Shown piece after piece: positions 37,001-46,845 of a DNA stretch of 64,000 nt (position 1 is the stretch's first letter; each line of letters starts with the position of its first letter). The notes beneath the pieces were generated by a model. That model made no database searches, was not told the DNA's origin, and saw only the letters and a program-made list of their open reading frames with translations. The translations under genes were made by a program, and so were the position numbers. Origin of the DNA: Paracoccaceae bacterium (GTDB lineage Bacteria > Pseudomonadota > Alphaproteobacteria > Rhodobacterales > Rhodobacteraceae); contig JAIOYF010000010.1 in assembly GCA_021741245.1 (NCBI GenBank), positions 1 to 64,000 of the forward strand, read 5' to 3'.

Positions 37001-37075
37001 TGGAGCGGGCGAGGCGATTCGAACGCCCGACCCTAACCTTGGCAAGGTTATGCTCTACCCCTGAGCTACGCCCGC
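37001..37075 (-). tRNA. tRNA-Gly (GCC)
   Basis: The minus strand folds as a standard tRNA: acceptor GCGGGCG pairing CGCCCGC, D-stem GCTC/GAGC, anticodon loop CTTGCCAA with anticodon GCC, T-arm CGGGCG-TTCGAAT-CGCCTC, and an encoded CCA at 37003-37001. Confidence 0.96.
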
Positions 37076-37216
37076 ACCGTTTCGGTAAGCGGTGATTTAG
37101 GGGATGGCCGTGGCGGCTGCAAGAGGAAAATGACGGCCGATGCAGACTTTTTATGCCGCAGCATCGCGCTCCCCTTTTTTCATTGGGCCTGTCAGATGAA
37201 ATTAATTTGTCGGCCA

Positions 37217-37250
37217 AAGAAAAAGGCCCCCGCCGGTCTGGCGGGGGCCT
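37217..37250 (-). terminator. rho-independent terminator of pyc
   Basis: On the minus strand AGGCCCCCGCC pairs with GGCGGGGGCCT and is followed by TTTTTCTTTG, starting about 26 bp after the pyruvate carboxylase stop. Confidence 0.85.
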
Positions 37251-37275
37251 GATCGGGCCGCAAAGGGTGGGACGG

Positions 37276-40200
37276 TTATTCCAGTTCGACCAGCAGATCC
37301 TTGGCGTCGATCTGGCTGCCGGCATGCACGTGCAGGGCCTTGACCGTTGCCTCACGGTCGGCATGCAGGCCGGTTTCCATCTTCATCGCCTCGATGGTCA
37401 GCAAAAGATCCCCGGCGCGGACCTTTTGGCCGACCGAAACCGCCACGCTGGCGATGGAGCCGGGCATCGGCGCGCCGATATGGCCAAGGTTGCCTTCGGC
37501 CGCCTTGGGGCGGGCGGCGGTCTTTGCTTTGACCAAGCGGTTGGGCACCCGGATCACGCGGGGCTGACCGTTGAGTTCAAAGAACACCTTTACATCCCCG
37601 TCCTCGCTGGTGTCCCCCACGGCCTGCAGGCGGATTTCCAGCGTTTTGCCGGGATCAATCTCGGCGGTGATCTCTTCGCCCGATGCCATGCCGTAAAAGA
37701 ACGTCCGGGTGGGCAAGACACGCACCGGGCCATAAAGGCGGTGGCGCGCGCGGTAATCCATGAAGACCTTGGGATACATCAGATAGCCGTTGATATCTTC
37801 GTCATCCAGAACCTCGCCATCGGCCTCTTCTTGACCGATGTTCAGATCGGTTGCCAATTTCTCGCGCACCTGCGCCAGATCGACCGGGGGCAGGGTCTTG
37901 CCGGGACGTTCGGTCAGGGGGGCATCGCCCTTGAGCACCTTGGCAAGAATGCCCTTTGGCCAGCCGCCATGAGGTTGGCCAAGATTGCCCTTGAGCATAT
38001 CGGCAACCGAATCCGGGAAGGCGACGTCGGTTGCCGGATCTTCGACCTGCGCGCGGGTCAGCCCTTGGGCCACCATCATCAGCGCCATGTCGCCGACCAC
38101 CTTGGACGAGGGCGTGACCTTGACGATATCGCCGAACATCTGGTTGGCATCGGCATAGGCTTGCGCCACCTCGGGCCAGCGATCCTCAAGCCCGAGGGAG
38201 CGGGCCTGCGCCTTGAGGTTGGTGAACTGCCCGCCCGGCATCTCGTGCAGATAGACCTCGGACGCGGGCGCGGGGATGCCGGATTCAAAGGCCAGATACT
38301 GGCCCCGCACGTGTTCCCAATAGTTCGAGATCGTGCGGATAGCGCCGATATCAAGCCCGGTGTCCCGTTCGGAATGGCGCAGCGCCTCGACGATGGAGCC
38401 AAGGCAGGGCTGCGAGGTGCCGCCCGAAAACGCATCCATCGCCGCATCGACAGCATCCACCCCGGCATCGCAGGCGGCCAGAATGGTGGCGGCAGCGGCA
38501 CCCGAGGTGTCATGGGTGTGGAAATGGATCGGCAGGCCCACCTCCATCTTCAGGGTCTTGACCAAAAGCCGCGCGGCAGAGGGTTTCATCAGCCCCGCCA
38601 TATCCTTGAGGCCCAGAATATGCGCCCCTGCGGATTTCAGTTCCAGCGCGCGGTCAACGTAGTATTTCAGGTCGTATTTCGCGCGGGCCGGGTCCAGCAC
38701 ATCACCGGTATAGCAAATCGTGCCTTCGCAGACCTTGCCGCTTTCCAGCACCGCATCCATGGCGACGCGCATGTTTTCAACCCAGTTGAGGCTGTCAAAC
38801 ACGCGGAACACATCCACCCCGGTTTCGGCGGCCTGATGGACGAAGGATTGCACGACATTGTCGGGATAGTTGGTATAGCCCACCCCGTTTGAGGCGCGCA
38901 GCAGCATTTGCGTCATCAGGTTGGGCATGGCCGCGCGCAGATCGCGCAGGCGCTGCCATGGGCATTCTTGCAAGAAACGGTAGGCCACATCAAAAGTGGC
39001 CCCGCCCCAGCATTCCACACTGAAAAGCTGCGGCAGATTGGCGGCATAGGCAGGGGCCACCTTGATCATGTCGATGGAGCGCATGCGGGTCGCCAGCAAG
39101 GATTGGTGGCCGTCGCGCATCGTGGTGTCGGTTATCAGGACTTTGGTCTGGGCCTTCATCCAGTCGGCCACGGCCTGCGGACCCTTTTGTTCCAGCAGGT
39201 TACGGGTGCCCATCTGCGGTTCGGCCATGGGGCGGGGGGCCTTTGGGGCCTTGGCCTCGGCGGGCGGTTTGGGGCGGCTGACGGTTTCGGGGTGACCGTT
39301 GACCGTGATGTCGGCGATATAGGTCAGGATCTTGGTCGCCCGGTCGCGCCGTTTGCGGAAGTTGAACAGGTCTGGCGTCGTGTCGATGAATTTCGTGGTG
39401 TAGCTGTTGTCCAGGAAGGTCGGATGCTTGAGCAGGTTGATCACGAATTCGATGTTGGTGGCCACGCCGCGGATGCGGAATTCGCGCAAGGCGCGGTCCA
39501 TGCGGGCAATGGCCTTTTCCGGGGTCTGGGCGTGGGCGGTGACCTTGACCAGAAGCGAGTCGTAATAGCGCGTGATCACGCCCCCGGCATAGGCGGTGCC
39601 ACCATCAAGGCGGATGCCGTTGCCCGTGGCGGAGCGATAGGCGGTCAGTCGGCCATAGTCGGGGATGAAGTTGTTCAGCGGGTCTTCGGTGGTGACCCGG
39701 CATTGCAGGGCGTGACCGTTGAGTTTGATCCCGGATTGTTCGGCCACGCCTGTTGCCTCGGCCAGCGTCTTGCCCTCGGCGATCAGGATCTGGGCCTGCA
39801 CGATGTCGATGCCCGTCACCTCTTCGGTGACGGTGTGTTCGACCTGCACGCGGGGGTTCACTTCAATGAAGTAGAACTTGCCGTCATCCATATCCATCAG
39901 GAATTCGACGGTGCCCGCACATTCGTAATTCACGTGGGCGCAGATCTTGCGGCCCATTTCGCAGACCTCGGCCCGCTGCGCGTCGGTGAGGTAGGGGGCG
40001 GGGGCGCGTTCGACGACCTTTTGGTTGCGGCGCTGCACGGTGCAGTCACGTTCCCACAGGTGGTAGATGCTGCCGGCCTTGTCGCCAAGGATCTGCACCT
40101 CGACATGGCGGGCGCGCTGGATCATCTTTTCCAGATAGCCTTCGCCATTGCCAAAGGCGGCCTCGGCCTCACGACGCCCTTCGCGGACCTTGGTTTCAAC

Positions 40201-40737
40201 CTCGTCTTCCGACAGGATCGGGCGCATGCCCCGGCCACCGCCACCCCATGACGCCTTGAGCATCAGGGGATAGCCGACCTGTGCGGCGGCTTTCTTGATC
40301 GCGGCCATGTCATCGCCCAAGACCTCGGTGGCGGGAATGACGGGCACGCCTGCCTCGATCGCCACGCGCCGGGCGCTGGCCTTGTCGCCAAGGGCGCGCA
40401 TGGTTTCGGCGCGCGGTCCGATAAAGGTGATGCCCGCCTGAACACAGGCTTCGACAAAATCGGGGTTTTCCGACAGCAAACCATAGCCGGGATGGATGGC
40501 ATCCGCGCCGCACATCTTGGCCACGCGGATGATCTCGGGGATCGACAGATAGGCACCCACGGGCGACATGCCCTCGCCGATCCGATAAGCCTCATCTGCC
40601 TTGAAGCGGTGCAGGCTGAGCTTGTCTTCCTCGGCAAAGATGGCAACCGTCTTTTTGCCCATCTCATTCGCGGCGCGCATCACGCGGATCGCGATTTCCC
40701 CCCGGTTGGCGACCAGAATCTTGCGGAACTCGGGCAT
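37276..40737 (-). CDS. pyc: pyruvate carboxylase
   Basis: A 1153-residue single-chain pyruvate carboxylase producing oxaloacetate from pyruvate, bicarbonate and ATP. The biotin carboxylase domain starts FRKILVANRGEIAIRVMRAA; the carboxyltransferase domain contains TTMRDGHQSLLATRMR and HFHTHDTSGAAAATILAACD with metal-binding His residues; the C-terminal biotinyl domain has EAMKMET with the biotinylated Lys at about residue 1119. ATG 40737 follows AAGGAG with a 7-nt spacer. Long open frames on the opposite strand (37153-38892, 38908-40251) are codon-bias shadows. It is a standalone anaplerotic gene. Confidence 0.97.
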   Translation of the reverse strand: MPEFRKILVANRGEIAIRVMRAANEMGKKTVAIFAEEDKLSLHRFKADEAYRIGEGMSPVGAYLSIPEIIRVAKMCGADAIHPGYGLLSENPDFVEACVQAGITFIGPRAETMRALGDKASARRVAIEAGVPVIPATEVLGDDMAAIKKAAAQVGYPLMLKASWGGGGRGMRPILSEDEVETKVREGRREAEAAFGNGEGYLEKMIQRARHVEVQILGDKAGSIYHLWERDCTVQRRNQKVVERAPAPYLTDAQRAEVCEMGRKICAHVNYECAGTVEFLMDMDDGKFYFIEVNPRVQVEHTVTEEVTGIDIVQAQILIAEGKTLAEATGVAEQSGIKLNGHALQCRVTTEDPLNNFIPDYGRLTAYRSATGNGIRLDGGTAYAGGVITRYYDSLLVKVTAHAQTPEKAIARMDRALREFRIRGVATNIEFVINLLKHPTFLDNSYTTKFIDTTPDLFNFRKRRDRATKILTYIADITVNGHPETVSRPKPPAEAKAPKAPRPMAEPQMGTRNLLEQKGPQAVADWMKAQTKVLITDTTMRDGHQSLLATRMRSIDMIKVAPAYAANLPQLFSVECWGGATFDVAYRFLQECPWQRLRDLRAAMPNLMTQMLLRASNGVGYTNYPDNVVQSFVHQAAETGVDVFRVFDSLNWVENMRVAMDAVLESGKVCEGTICYTGDVLDPARAKYDLKYYVDRALELKSAGAHILGLKDMAGLMKPSAARLLVKTLKMEVGLPIHFHTHDTSGAAAATILAACDAGVDAVDAAMDAFSGGTSQPCLGSIVEALRHSERDTGLDIGAIRTISNYWEHVRGQYLAFESGIPAPASEVYLHEMPGGQFTNLKAQARSLGLEDRWPEVAQAYADANQMFGDIVKVTPSSKVVGDMALMMVAQGLTRAQVEDPATDVAFPDSVADMLKGNLGQPHGGWPKGILAKVLKGDAPLTERPGKTLPPVDLAQVREKLATDLNIGQEEADGEVLDDEDINGYLMYPKVFMDYRARHRLYGPVRVLPTRTFFYGMASGEEITAEIDPGKTLEIRLQAVGDTSEDGDVKVFFELNGQPRVIRVPNRLVKAKTAARPKAAEGNLGHIGAPMPGSIASVAVSVGQKVRAGDLLLTIEAMKMETGLHADREATVKALHVHAGSQIDAKDLLVELE

Positions 40738-40889
40738 CACATCACTCCTTTGTGAGGCAGGGGATCACCGCACTCTAGGGATGCTGCGTCGCAGCGCAAG
40801 ATGGGCGTGCACAGGAACCGCAAAGATTTGTGAATTATTCACCTTCACTTTGCGGACGCTTTGCCACGCCCTGTTTGCCCAAAGGGGTT

Positions 40890-42416
40890 TTACTCGCCGC
40901 GTGGCACCACGCGTCCGGTCAGGGGCACTTCCTTGAGAATCAGCGTCAGAAGCACGCCGCAAAAGGCAAGGGCCATGGCGATCCAATAGATCGGGTGCAA
41001 GGCGTTGCTGACCGCAAGGGCGACGGTTTCGCGCGTGGCCTCGGGCAGGGTGGCCAGCATCTGGGGGCCAAGCTCTGCCGTGTTTGCCAGCCCTTCGATC
41101 GGGCTGCCGCCCAAGCCTGCGGCCATCCGCGCGGCAAAAAGCGCACCAAAGAGCGCCACCGCAACCGATCCGCCGACCTGCCGGAACATCAGCCCTGCTG
41201 CAGTGGCTGTGCCGATCTGCTGGCGGGGAACGGTGTTTTGCACAGCCGTCGTGACCACCGGGAACACCGTGCCCAAACCGATGCCGACCAAGACAAGGCC
41301 CAGCCAAAGCATTGCGGTGGGGGTGTCGGGCATCAGGCGGGTCAGAAGGAACATGCCAACGGTCGCAATCGAAAGCCCGATCATTGGCAAGATCCGGTAG
41401 CGGCCCGTGCGCCCCATATAACGCCCAGACAGCGTAGAGGCGGCAAGCAAGCCTGCGGTCATCGGGATCAACTGCCAGCCCGATTGCGTCGGCGTCATGC
41501 CTTTTGCAATTTGCAGATAGATCGGAATGAAGGTCAGCGCGCCAAACATCATCGCGCCCGAGATAAAGCCAATCCCAGAGGTCACGCTGAACACGTTGCT
41601 TTTGAACAGATCCAGCGGCAAGACCGGCTCGCTGGCGCGGAGTTCCACAAAGATAAACGCCACGAAGGCAATCGCAGCGGCGGCAATGATCGCAAGCAGG
41701 GTCGGATCATCCCATGCCAAGGTGCGTCCGCCCAGTGACGTGACCAGCACCAACCCGCCAAGGGCGACAGACAGAAGGGCCGCGCCCAGATAGTCGATCT
41801 TATGCTCGACCCGCTCTGGCTGTGCCTTGAACCCAAAGAAGAACCCGGCCAATGCGGCAAAGCCGAAGGGCAGGTTCACGTAAAAGATCCAGTGCCAGCT
41901 TGCCACTTCGACAAACCAGCCGCCGATCAGCGGCCCGATCACCGAGGAAATGCCAAAGACCCCAGCAAAAACGCCTTGCACCTTGCCACGATCCTTGGGC
42001 GCGATCACATCGGCGATGATTGACAGGGCCAGCACGAACAACCCGCCGCCGCCCAAGCCTTGCACTGCGCGGGCACCGATCAAAAACTCCATCGATGTGG
42101 CAGCACCGCAAAGCATGGAGCCTGCGAGAAAGGTTGTAACGGCCACAAAGACCATCACACGCCGCCCGTAAAGATCGCCCAGCTTGCCATAAAGCGGGGC
42201 CACGATGGTGGAGGCAAGGATATAGGCGGTCACAACCCAGCTTAGGTGATCAAGACCGCCCAGATCGGCCACGATGGTTGGCAAGGCCGTGGAGACGATG
42301 GTCTGGTCCAGCGCCGCCAGCAACAGCAAGACCGCGACCGAGGCGATGACGACCCGGATCGAGGATTGTTCTGGTGCTGAGTGATCAGCGGGGGAGGAAA
42401 CGGCAGGGGACGGCAT
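40890..42416 (-). CDS. MFS multidrug efflux transporter, DHA2 (EmrB/QacA) family
   Basis: About 508 residues with 14 predicted spans. The first span region reads SVAVLLLLAALDQTIVSTAL, then TIVADLGGLDHLSWVVTAYI (DHA2 motif D1), GKLGDLYGRRVMVFV (motif A) and AVQGLGGGGLFVLALSIIAD. GGAG nine bases before ATG 42416 supports this start; an upstream in-frame ATG exists. It exports drugs or hydrophobic compounds by proton antiport. A MarR-type regulator is divergently encoded 125 bp away and is the likely repressor. Confidence 0.92.
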   Translation of the reverse strand: MPSPAVSSPADHSAPEQSSIRVVIASVAVLLLLAALDQTIVSTALPTIVADLGGLDHLSWVVTAYILASTIVAPLYGKLGDLYGRRVMVFVAVTTFLAGSMLCGAATSMEFLIGARAVQGLGGGGLFVLALSIIADVIAPKDRGKVQGVFAGVFGISSVIGPLIGGWFVEVASWHWIFYVNLPFGFAALAGFFFGFKAQPERVEHKIDYLGAALLSVALGGLVLVTSLGGRTLAWDDPTLLAIIAAAAIAFVAFIFVELRASEPVLPLDLFKSNVFSVTSGIGFISGAMMFGALTFIPIYLQIAKGMTPTQSGWQLIPMTAGLLAASTLSGRYMGRTGRYRILPMIGLSIATVGMFLLTRLMPDTPTAMLWLGLVLVGIGLGTVFPVVTTAVQNTVPRQQIGTATAAGLMFRQVGGSVAVALFGALFAARMAAGLGGSPIEGLANTAELGPQMLATLPEATRETVALAVSNALHPIYWIAMALAFCGVLLTLILKEVPLTGRVVPRGE

Positions 42417-42472
42417 ATTCGAAAGCTCCGATCCAAAAGGGTTGCGGAACTGGTAGTGGCGTCCCATATATG

Positions 42473-42523
42473 TGTCAATGTCATATTTGTGCGCTTGGCA
42501 TATAATTGACAGGGGCATATAAA
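42473..42523. promoter_or_regulatory. putative MarR operator in the divergent efflux/regulator promoter
   Basis: TGTCAAT (42473-42479) and ATTGACA (42505-42511) form a widely spaced inverted repeat, and GGCATATAA at 42497 is repeated at 42514. This A/T-rich block lies between the divergent MFS and MarR genes. Confidence 0.45.
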
Positions 42524-42540
42524 TATGGCACCGGACCGTC

Positions 42541-43131
42541 ATGAGACTTTTTTCTGAACCCTTGGACGAAAAAACCGTGTCACGTGGCCCACATGACGGT
42601 CTGATAGACTGGCTTGGGGACCGGGGCTATTCTGTGGCCTCGGCCGAGGCGATGATGGAGTTCGACATCGCCTATTTCCAATGGTTCCGAATCGTGATGC
42701 GGGGCGAGGTGCGTGATTTGTTGCTGCGCGCGTTGGATGAACCGCTTGACCCGGCCTCATTTCACGGCCTGACGTCGGTTGCGCGCATCGCAACAGGGCT
42801 TGGCCGCCCCGCCCCGGAAGAACCGACAATCGGCCTTGTGGCGGATGAGATGTGTGTCGACCCGTCGCGCGCCAGCCGGATCGTGGCGGATCTGGTCGCG
42901 CGGGATCTGCTGGAGCGTGGGGTGGCCAAAGAAGATGCGCGCAAATCCATTCTTCGGCTGACGCCCAAGGGGATCGAGACGATGCACAAGTTTCGCGATA
43001 CGAAATGGACGATGCTGGCGCAGGTGTTCGATGGCTGGACCGAGGCCGAGATCGAGGCGTTCTCCACGCTTTTTCGCCGCTATGCCCTGTCGATTGGCGA
43101 CTTTATCGCGCGTGACCGGGCAAAGGGCTGA
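42541..43131 (+). CDS. MarR-family transcriptional regulator
   Basis: A 196-residue MarR-type winged-helix regulator: LVADEMCVDPSRASRIVADL as helix-turn-helix and DLLERGVAKEDARKSILRLT with the wing. The N terminus is longer than in basic MarR proteins. It is divergent from the DHA2 efflux pump, the typical arrangement for ligand-relieved repression of drug export. The ligand is unknown. Confidence 0.9.
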   Translation: MRLFSEPLDEKTVSRGPHDGLIDWLGDRGYSVASAEAMMEFDIAYFQWFRIVMRGEVRDLLLRALDEPLDPASFHGLTSVARIATGLGRPAPEEPTIGLVADEMCVDPSRASRIVADLVARDLLERGVAKEDARKSILRLTPKGIETMHKFRDTKWTMLAQVFDGWTEAEIEAFSTLFRRYALSIGDFIARDRAKG

Positions 43132-43218
43132 CGGGCCTGTTGCGATGTATTGCAGAAAATATCGAACAGATAGAGAACACTTCTTTAACTTCGCAAAATC
43201 CTGCGCTATCGTAATGGC

Positions 43219-45582
43219 ATGACCGCTTGGGATGAACATGACGCCTTTGAGGCCGCCGTGCCGCTGTCGCAGCGTGCGATGGCCGCGCGGCCTGCGCCCT
43301 ATCTGGATGACCTGAACCCCGCGCAACGCGCCGCGGTTGAGGCGTTGGATGGCCCGGTTCTGATGCTGGCCGGGGCAGGGACGGGCAAGACCAAGGCGCT
43401 GACCGCCCGGATCGTGCATCTTTTGACCACGGGCCGCGCCCGCCCGAATGAGATCCTTGCCGTCACCTTTACCAACAAGGCCGCGCGCGAGATGAAAGAT
43501 CGCGTGGGCCGTATGCTGGGGCAGGTGGCCGAGGGCATGCCGTGGATGGGCACCTTCCATTCGCTTTCGGTCAAGATCCTGCGCCGTCATGCCGAATTGG
43601 TAGGGCTGAAGCCGAATTTCACCATTCTGGATACGGACGATCAGATCCGCCTGCTCAAGCAATTGATCGCCGCCGCCAATATCGACGAAAAGCGCTGGCC
43701 TGCCCGGATGCTGGCCGGGATGATCGATGGCTGGAAGAACCGCGCGATGACGCCCGACCGGGTGCCCTCGTCAGAGGCGTCGGGGTATAACAACCGCGGA
43801 ACCGAGCTTTACGCCGCGTATCAAGAGCGTCTGCGCACCCTGAACGCCACGGATTTCGGCGATTTGCTGCTGCATTGCGTGGTGATCTTTCAGGCGCATC
43901 CCGATGTGCTGGGCCAATATCAACGCTGGTTCAAATATCTGCTGGTGGATGAGTATCAAGACACCAACGTCTGCCAATACCTATGGCTACGGCTGTTGGC
44001 GCAGGCGCATAAGAACATCTGCTGCGTGGGCGATGATGACCAGTCGATCTATGGCTGGCGCGGCGCCGAGGTGGGCAATATCTTGCGGTTTGAAAAGGAT
44101 TTTCCGGGCGCGCAGGTGGTGCGGCTGGAACAGAACTACCGCTCGACCGCGCATATTCTGGCCGCCGCCAGCGGTGTGATCGCCGCCAATCAGGGCCGCC
44201 TTGGCAAGACCTTGTGGACGGCCGGAGAACCGGGCGAAAAGGTCCGTCTGATCGGCCATTGGGATGGCGAGGAAGAGGCGCGCTGGATCGGTGAAGAGGT
44301 GGAGGCGCTGCAACGTGGCACCCGCCGGATGGACCCGGTCAGCCTTGACCATCAGGCGATTTTGGTCCGGGCCAGCCACCAGATGCGGGCCTTTGAGGAC
44401 CGCTTTTTGACCATCGGTCTGCCGTACCGCGTGATCGGTGGCCCGCGATTCTATGAGCGGCAAGAAATCCGTGATGCGATGGCCTATTTCCGGCTTGCCG
44501 TGTCACCCGATGATGATCTGGCGTTTGAGCGGGTGGTCAACACCCCCAAGCGCGGCCTTGGCGACAAGGCCCAAGGCGATATTCAGCGCCTTGCGCGCGG
44601 GGCCGGGGTGCCGTTGCTGGATGGCGCGCGCGAGGCGGTGGCGCGCGGGGCCATTGGCGGCAAGGGCCTTGGCCAGTTGCGCCAGTTTGTCGAAGGCGTG
44701 GATCGTTGGCATGCGATCACGCGGGTCGCGGATCACAACCATATTGAACTGGCCGAGATGATTCTTGACGAATCCGGCTATACCGAGATGTGGCAAAACG
44801 ACAAGACGCCCGAGGCCCCGGGGCGGCTGGACAACCTGAAGGAATTGGTCAAGGCGCTGGAGCAGTTCGACAATCTGCAAGGGTTCCTCGAACACGTCAG
44901 CCTGATCATGGACAATGAAACCGAAGAGGCGTCGGAAAAAATCTCGATCATGACGCTGCATGCGGCCAAGGGCCTTGAATTCCCCGTGGTCTTCTTGCCG
45001 GGGTGGGAGGATGGACTGTTCCCCAGCCAGCGCAGCATGGATGAGACCGGGCTGAAGGGGATCGAGGAAGAGCGGCGTCTGGCCTATGTCGGGATCACGC
45101 GGGCCGAACGGCTGTGCACGATTTCCTTTGCCTCCAATCGTCGGGTTTACGGGCAATGGCAAAGCCAGCTTCCCAGCCGCTTCATTGATGAATTGCCCGC
45201 CAAGGATGTCGAGGTGCTGACCCCGCCGGGCCTCTATGGCGGCGGCTTTGGTGCGGCGGCCCCTGTGGGCTTTGGCTCGGCGCTGGAAGATCGCGTTTCA
45301 AAGGCCGACGTGTATAACTCTCCGGGGTGGCGGCGTCTGCAAGATCGGCAAGGCACGCGGCCCATGGCGCAACCACGCGAAGCCCGCAATGTGGTGATTG
45401 ATGCAGAAGCAATCTCGGCCTTTTCGCTGGAGGACCGGGTGTTTCACCAGAAATTCGGCTATGGCGTGGTGATCGGGATCGAAGGCGACAAGCTGGATAT
45501 CCGCTTTGAGCATGCGGGCGAGAAAAAGGTGGTTGCCCGCTTTATCGTGGCGGCGGCAGAGGCGGATGATCTGCCATTCTGA
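43219..45582 (+). CDS. uvrD: UvrD/PcrA-type superfamily 1 DNA helicase
   Basis: A 787-residue SF1A helicase. It starts with the Q-motif LNPAQRAAVEALDGPVLMLA, then Walker A AGAGTGKTKAL and motif Ia VTFTNKAAREMKDRV. It continues with motif II LLVDEYQDTN, motif III VGDDDQSIYGWRGAE, motif IV VRLEQNYRST, motif V ITLHAAKGLEFPVVFLPGWE-like (here IMTLHAAKGLEFPVVFLPGW) and motif VI RRLAYVGITRAE. It unwinds DNA in nucleotide excision and mismatch repair. The C-terminal FGYGVVIGIEGDKLDIRFEH resembles the RNA-polymerase-interacting tail of PcrA/UvrD. Confidence 0.95.
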   Translation: MTAWDEHDAFEAAVPLSQRAMAARPAPYLDDLNPAQRAAVEALDGPVLMLAGAGTGKTKALTARIVHLLTTGRARPNEILAVTFTNKAAREMKDRVGRMLGQVAEGMPWMGTFHSLSVKILRRHAELVGLKPNFTILDTDDQIRLLKQLIAAANIDEKRWPARMLAGMIDGWKNRAMTPDRVPSSEASGYNNRGTELYAAYQERLRTLNATDFGDLLLHCVVIFQAHPDVLGQYQRWFKYLLVDEYQDTNVCQYLWLRLLAQAHKNICCVGDDDQSIYGWRGAEVGNILRFEKDFPGAQVVRLEQNYRSTAHILAAASGVIAANQGRLGKTLWTAGEPGEKVRLIGHWDGEEEARWIGEEVEALQRGTRRMDPVSLDHQAILVRASHQMRAFEDRFLTIGLPYRVIGGPRFYERQEIRDAMAYFRLAVSPDDDLAFERVVNTPKRGLGDKAQGDIQRLARGAGVPLLDGAREAVARGAIGGKGLGQLRQFVEGVDRWHAITRVADHNHIELAEMILDESGYTEMWQNDKTPEAPGRLDNLKELVKALEQFDNLQGFLEHVSLIMDNETEEASEKISIMTLHAAKGLEFPVVFLPGWEDGLFPSQRSMDETGLKGIEEERRLAYVGITRAERLCTISFASNRRVYGQWQSQLPSRFIDELPAKDVEVLTPPGLYGGGFGAAAPVGFGSALEDRVSKADVYNSPGWRRLQDRQGTRPMAQPREARNVVIDAEAISAFSLEDRVFHQKFGYGVVIGIEGDKLDIRFEHAGEKKVVARFIVAAAEADDLPF

Positions 45583-45633
45583 TCGCGCAAGACCCGGAAG
45601 TTTCGAACGGCAGGCTGGATCGGTGGGCTTCGT

Positions 45634-46782
45634 CTAGCCCCGCCCAGCCAACCGCTCCATGGCGACGATGGCCAGCCCCGCCAAAAGCCCCCAAAAGGCC
45701 GCCCCGATGCCAAAGGCGGCGACACCCGATCCTGTGATCGCCAAGGTGATCGTCGCGCCAAATCGGGTGGGCACGGGCGTATAGGCCCCAGTCAGTGCCC
45801 CCATGAGCGGCCCAAGCAGCGCGAGCGCCACCAATCCGGTCATAACCTGCGGCGGCAAGGCCGACAGAAGCGCAAGGATGGTGGGGCTGAACAGCCCAAG
45901 ACAGACCCATGCGGCAGCGTAGACCAGCCCCACCTTCCACCTTTGGGCGCGGTCGGGATGGACATCGTCGCCAAGGCAAATGGCGGCGGTGATTGCGGCC
46001 ATGTTCACGGTATGCGAACCAAAAAGCGCAGCCATGGCCGAAATGCCCCCGGTGACGCCAAGGGCCCTGTTGACCGGGGCCTGATAGCCTGCCGCGCGCA
46101 AGACGGCAAAACCCGGCAGGTTCTGGCTGGCCATCGTCACCAGATAGAGCGGCAGTCCAAGGCCGATCAGAACGCTGGGCGTAAACTCGGGCCAGATGAA
46201 CACCGGGGCGGGGGCCGTCATGGCAAGGGTCGGCCAGACGGCGGCCCCGGTGCCAAAAGCCAGCGCCAGCCCGGCGGCTAGGGCGGCAAGCACAGCAACC
46301 GCCGGGTTCCACAGCCGCACCAGCGCAAACACAAAGGCCATGGGCAGAATCAGCACAGGTGCGGCTTGCATTGCGGCCATGCCCTTGAGGCAAAAGGGCA
46401 AAAGCACCCCGGCCAGCATTGCGGCGGCAATTCCATCGGGAATGGCAGCAATTAAGCGGCCCAAGGGGCGCAGGGTGCCCGTCAGCAAGATCAGACCCGC
46501 CGCCAGAACAAAGGCCCCGACCGCCTGTGGCATGGTCACGCCGGTTGTGGCGGCGATCAGCGCAGCGCCAGGTGTGGACCACGCCAGAACCACGGGCACC
46601 CGCGCCCATGTCGAGAGGACCGCCGAGCCGATGGCCTTGGCGACGCTGACCGCCAGAACCCAGCTTGCCGTTTGCTCGGGGCTTGCGCCCACGGCGGCGG
46701 CGGCGGCCAAGACCAGCGCGATTGTCGAGCCATAGCCCACCAAAGCCGCCACAAGGGCCGCTGAAATCAATGAAATGCGCAT
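45634..46782 (-). CDS. benE: benzoate/H+ symporter BenE family transporter
   Basis: A 382-residue membrane protein with about 12 spans of the BenE family: VAKAIGSAVLSTWARVPVVL, AWSTPGAALIAATTGVTMPQ, LPLYLVTMASQNLPGFAVLR and ALFGSHTVNMAAITAAICLG are characteristic. It takes up benzoate or related aromatics with protons. No ben/cat genes are adjacent. Its start lies 63 bp downstream of the end of the CUCCUCCC hairpin array, so readthrough from that array could reach it. Confidence 0.92.
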   Translation of the reverse strand: MRISLISAALVAALVGYGSTIALVLAAAAAVGASPEQTASWVLAVSVAKAIGSAVLSTWARVPVVLAWSTPGAALIAATTGVTMPQAVGAFVLAAGLILLTGTLRPLGRLIAAIPDGIAAAMLAGVLLPFCLKGMAAMQAAPVLILPMAFVFALVRLWNPAVAVLAALAAGLALAFGTGAAVWPTLAMTAPAPVFIWPEFTPSVLIGLGLPLYLVTMASQNLPGFAVLRAAGYQAPVNRALGVTGGISAMAALFGSHTVNMAAITAAICLGDDVHPDRAQRWKVGLVYAAAWVCLGLFSPTILALLSALPPQVMTGLVALALLGPLMGALTGAYTPVPTRFGATITLAITGSGVAAFGIGAAFWGLLAGLAIVAMERLAGRG

Positions 46783-46845
46783 GATGCCCCTTTTTTCGCC
46801 GGACTATCCGCAGCCCGTTGGCCAACCACAAGGCCAAAAAGAAAA

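Noticed and set aside
37153-40251. Long plus-strand open frames opposite pyruvate carboxylase (579 and 447 codons)
   Set aside because: They lie entirely antisense to a well-conserved gene, have His/Arg/Gly-rich composition without motifs, and arise from high-GC codon bias.
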